Origin: Latilactobacillus sakei
Lineage (GTDB): Bacteria; Bacillota; Bacilli; Lactobacillales; Lactobacillaceae
Reading direction: 5' to 3'
Length of the DNA stretch: 64,000 nucleotides
NCBI GenBank assembly: GCA_002953655.1
Contig: CP025839.1
Coordinates: 248,001 to 312,000, forward strand
This document shows, piece by piece, positions 62,262-64,000 of this stretch (positions are counted from its first letter, which is position 1; each line of letters opens with the position of its first letter). The notes below the pieces were generated by a model. It was given only the letters and a program-made list of their open reading frames with translations. It made no database searches and had not been told where the DNA came from. Both the position numbers and the translations under genes were made by a program.

Positions 62262-63575
62262 GTGTTTAAAAGAATATTACAGGTTTTAATGACTGGCCTT
62301 TTATTAGTGACACCAGTGGCTGTTGCGACAAGTGTCACGCAACAAGGTGTTCAAGCGGCTACGGCCACTAGCGCACCACAAGTTGACGCTAGCGCCGCAA
62401 TTGCAATCGACCCCCAATCAGGACAGGTCTTGTATGAAAAAAATGCTGACCAAGTCTTACCGATTGCATCGATGACCAAGATGATCACCGCCTATATCGT
62501 CTTAGATCAAATCAAACAAGGTAAGTTGAAGTGGGATCAAACCACTAAGCCAGACGCTGCCATTTATAAGCTGAGTCAGGACAAAGAATTAACAAATGTC
62601 CCCCTTCAAGCGGATAAGGCGTATAGCGTTCGCGAACTATACCAAGCAATGTTGATTGCTTCAGCAAACGATGCGGCAATGATGTTGGCCAATCTAGTCG
62701 CTGGTTCTCAAAAGAACTTCGTTGATCTGATGCGCCAACAAGTTAGTCAATGGGGCATTAAGGATGCTAAGTTGTATTCCGTTTCTGGTTTGAATAATCA
62801 GTATTTAAAAGGGGACACGTATCCTGGTAGTGCTGCCGATGCGGAAAATGAAATGAGTGCTTCTGAAGTTGCAATCGTGGCCCAACACTTATTGAAGACT
62901 TTCCCTGAAGTGCTAGCAACAACGAAGCAAACGGCCTTTACGTTTGGCCCTAAGACGATTGATGAGACGAAGATGGCTACTTGGAACTTAATGTTACCAG
63001 GCCAAAATAACGCGCCTAAAGATTACGTGGTCGACGGTTTGAAGACCGGGACAACGGATAAAGCTGGCGATTGTTTTACCGGGACGGCCACTAAAGATGG
63101 CCACCGGATTTTAACCGTTGTAATGCACGCTAATGGTAGTGACAAAGGGCGTCGCTTTGTTGAAACCAATAAAGTGATGCAATATGTTTTTGATAACTGG
63201 CAACAGACGCAACTCGTCAAAAAAGGGGCAACCATCAAACCTTTTGCAACGGCTGATGTGAAGTATGGTCGGACGAAGACTGTCGCGCTTGAAACACCGC
63301 AAGCAATTGCCATGTGGGTTCCTAAAGGCACCCAAGTTGCTAATATTGATTGGGAGTATCAAGTGGTTCAAGGTGGTCAAAAGCGTCAACTAACAGCGCC
63401 TGTTAAGAAGGCGGCCGTCATCGGTAAAGTGACACCAAAGATTGCGGGCGTAACGAACCGGTATCTAGGGACAACACCGCAATATTCATTACAAACCAAG
63501 ACAGCTGATCCTAAAGCGAACGTCTTTGTCTTAATTGGTGATGGTATTGGTGAATTTTTCGCTGACTTATTTTAA
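62262..63575 (+). CDS. dacA: D-alanyl-D-alanine carboxypeptidase (PBP5 family)
   Basis: This 437-residue enzyme starts at GTG behind AAGGAGT. A signal peptide covers about 1-33. The penicillin-binding motifs are SMTK (Ser70, Lys73), SAND and KTGTTDKAG. It trims the last D-Ala from cell-wall pentapeptides outside the membrane. The C-terminal domain (from about 320) is beta-rich and ends with a short amphipathic or hydrophobic helix, GDGIGEFFADLF, likely the membrane anchor. It is the third gene of a two-component operon and could be controlled by it. Confidence 0.93.
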   Translation: MFKRILQVLMTGLLLVTPVAVATSVTQQGVQAATATSAPQVDASAAIAIDPQSGQVLYEKNADQVLPIASMTKMITAYIVLDQIKQGKLKWDQTTKPDAAIYKLSQDKELTNVPLQADKAYSVRELYQAMLIASANDAAMMLANLVAGSQKNFVDLMRQQVSQWGIKDAKLYSVSGLNNQYLKGDTYPGSAADAENEMSASEVAIVAQHLLKTFPEVLATTKQTAFTFGPKTIDETKMATWNLMLPGQNNAPKDYVVDGLKTGTTDKAGDCFTGTATKDGHRILTVVMHANGSDKGRRFVETNKVMQYVFDNWQQTQLVKKGATIKPFATADVKYGRTKTVALETPQAIAMWVPKGTQVANIDWEYQVVQGGQKRQLTAPVKKAAVIGKVTPKIAGVTNRYLGTTPQYSLQTKTADPKANVFVLIGDGIGEFFADLF

Positions 63576-63584
63576 TTAAATGAT

Positions 63585-63628
63585 AAGAATGCTTAAACGA
63601 GAATCAATCGTTTAAGCATTCTTTTTTT
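63585..63628. terminator. Terminator after dacA
   Basis: AAGAATGCTTAAACGA and TCGTTTAAGCATTCTT are perfect 16-bp arms with a T run. Confidence 0.93.
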
Positions 63629-63681
63629 AGTGATAATAACGCCGATTTATCAGCATTATTCAATCGGTTTAAGCTTGAATA

Positions 63682-63690
63682 TGCTATAAT
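63682..63690 (+). promoter_or_regulatory. Extended -10 promoter before the murE-like gene
   Basis: TGCTATAAT, an extended -10 element, lies 34 bp before the ATG. It has no strong -35. Confidence 0.6.
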
Positions 63691-63724
63691 TAAACCAATT
63701 CATAATGAGTCTAGGAGGACGAAA

Positions 63725-64000
63725 ATGGCTTTAACATTGGATGCATGTACATTAATTTTAAAAGAGCATCATTTACTAAAAAGTGTAGCCCTCAATGGGG
63801 ATTCAAACTTGAATATGACCGGGATTGCCTATGATTCACGCAAGGTAACAGCAGATTCCCTCTTTTTCTGTAAGGGAAATTTCCGCCCGGTGTTCTTAAC
63901 GAACGCTAAAGAAGCCGGCGCGGTTACTTACGTTGCAGAACAACCCATTGTTGAAGGTAACGGGATGAACGCGTTAATTGTGACAAATGTGCAAAACGCA
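63725..64000 (+). CDS. MurE-like UDP-MurNAc-tripeptide synthetase, N-terminal part
   Basis: The frame is cut by the right edge; 92 residues are present. They match the N-terminal UDP-binding domain of MurE ligases: GIAYDSRKVTADSLFFCKG is the mark of this domain (substrate-loop DSR and FFCKG), and TNAKEAGAVTYVAE follows. MurE adds the third amino acid (L-Lys in most lactobacilli) to UDP-MurNAc-L-Ala-D-Glu. TAGGAGGA precedes the ATG. The ATPase core lies outside the window, so a MurE paralogue cannot be excluded. Confidence 0.83.
   Translation, partial: MALTLDACTLILKEHHLLKSVALNGDSNLNMTGIAYDSRKVTADSLFFCKGNFRPVFLTNAKEAGAVTYVAEQPIVEGNGMNALIVTNVQNA

Overview
The window is low-GC Gram-positive DNA. 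LPQTx sortase anchors, two regulators resembling Mga, a PcsB-like CHAP protein, PepN, a PurR-type PurBox, a cre site and many hairpin-plus-T terminators point to a lactic acid bacterium. My best guess is the Latilactobacillus sakei/curvatus group. That guess rests on family resemblance, not on a search. I saw no tRNA or rRNA gene, insertion sequence, prophage or CRISPR array.

Layout. 1-4.1 kb: the end of a ROK fructokinase, a GH91 fructotransferase/difructose-anhydride enzyme, a LysR regulator, and an acetyltransferase-SDR pair. 4.3-16 kb: PepN, a MarR-controlled ABC exporter, a CPA1 cation/proton antiporter, an oleate hydratase preceded by a 42-residue membrane peptide, a membrane-tethered XRE protein, and an aldo/keto reductase controlled by a MerR regulator. 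16.2-33.5 kb: a surface-adhesion island made of two copies of one cassette (giant SpaA-repeat adhesin, Mga-like regulator, small secreted protein, MarR regulator) around a MucBP-repeat LPQTS protein. 33.5-44.4 kb: GNAT and MarR, a CHAP hydrolase, DUF1275, a PepSY lipoprotein, mntH-usp, a methyltransferase, a baeRF-like protein, EF-P and a nucleoside hydrolase. 44.5-57 kb: an aldo/keto reductase with a cre site, a BCCT transporter, PadR, zinc-free S14, an MFS exporter behind a leader peptide, TetR with a heterodimeric ABC exporter, and HelD. 57.7-64 kb: a tyrosine phosphatase, guaB, a two-component system with dacA, and the start of a murE-like gene.

Four things stand out. (1) The duplicated adhesin-Mga-secreted peptide-MarR cassette, whose two adhesins have unrelated heads on the same stalk and share promoter-proximal boxes. 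(2) A dispersed intergenic family of about 120 bp long-hairpin repeats with co-varying stems, including a head-to-tail array of three at 57.3-57.7 kb. (3) A 14-codon leader followed by a perfect 12-bp inverted repeat that covers the start codon of an MFS exporter, which looks like a translational attenuator. (4) A GH91 enzyme without a signal peptide beside a fructokinase, suggesting intracellular use of difructose anhydrides.

Other regulatory signals read directly include a one-mismatch parS site, a 19-bp-spacer MerR promoter, PurBox and cre sites, several perfect operator-like dyads, and a BCCT gene whose best Shine-Dalgarno sequence is followed by ATT instead of a standard start codon.
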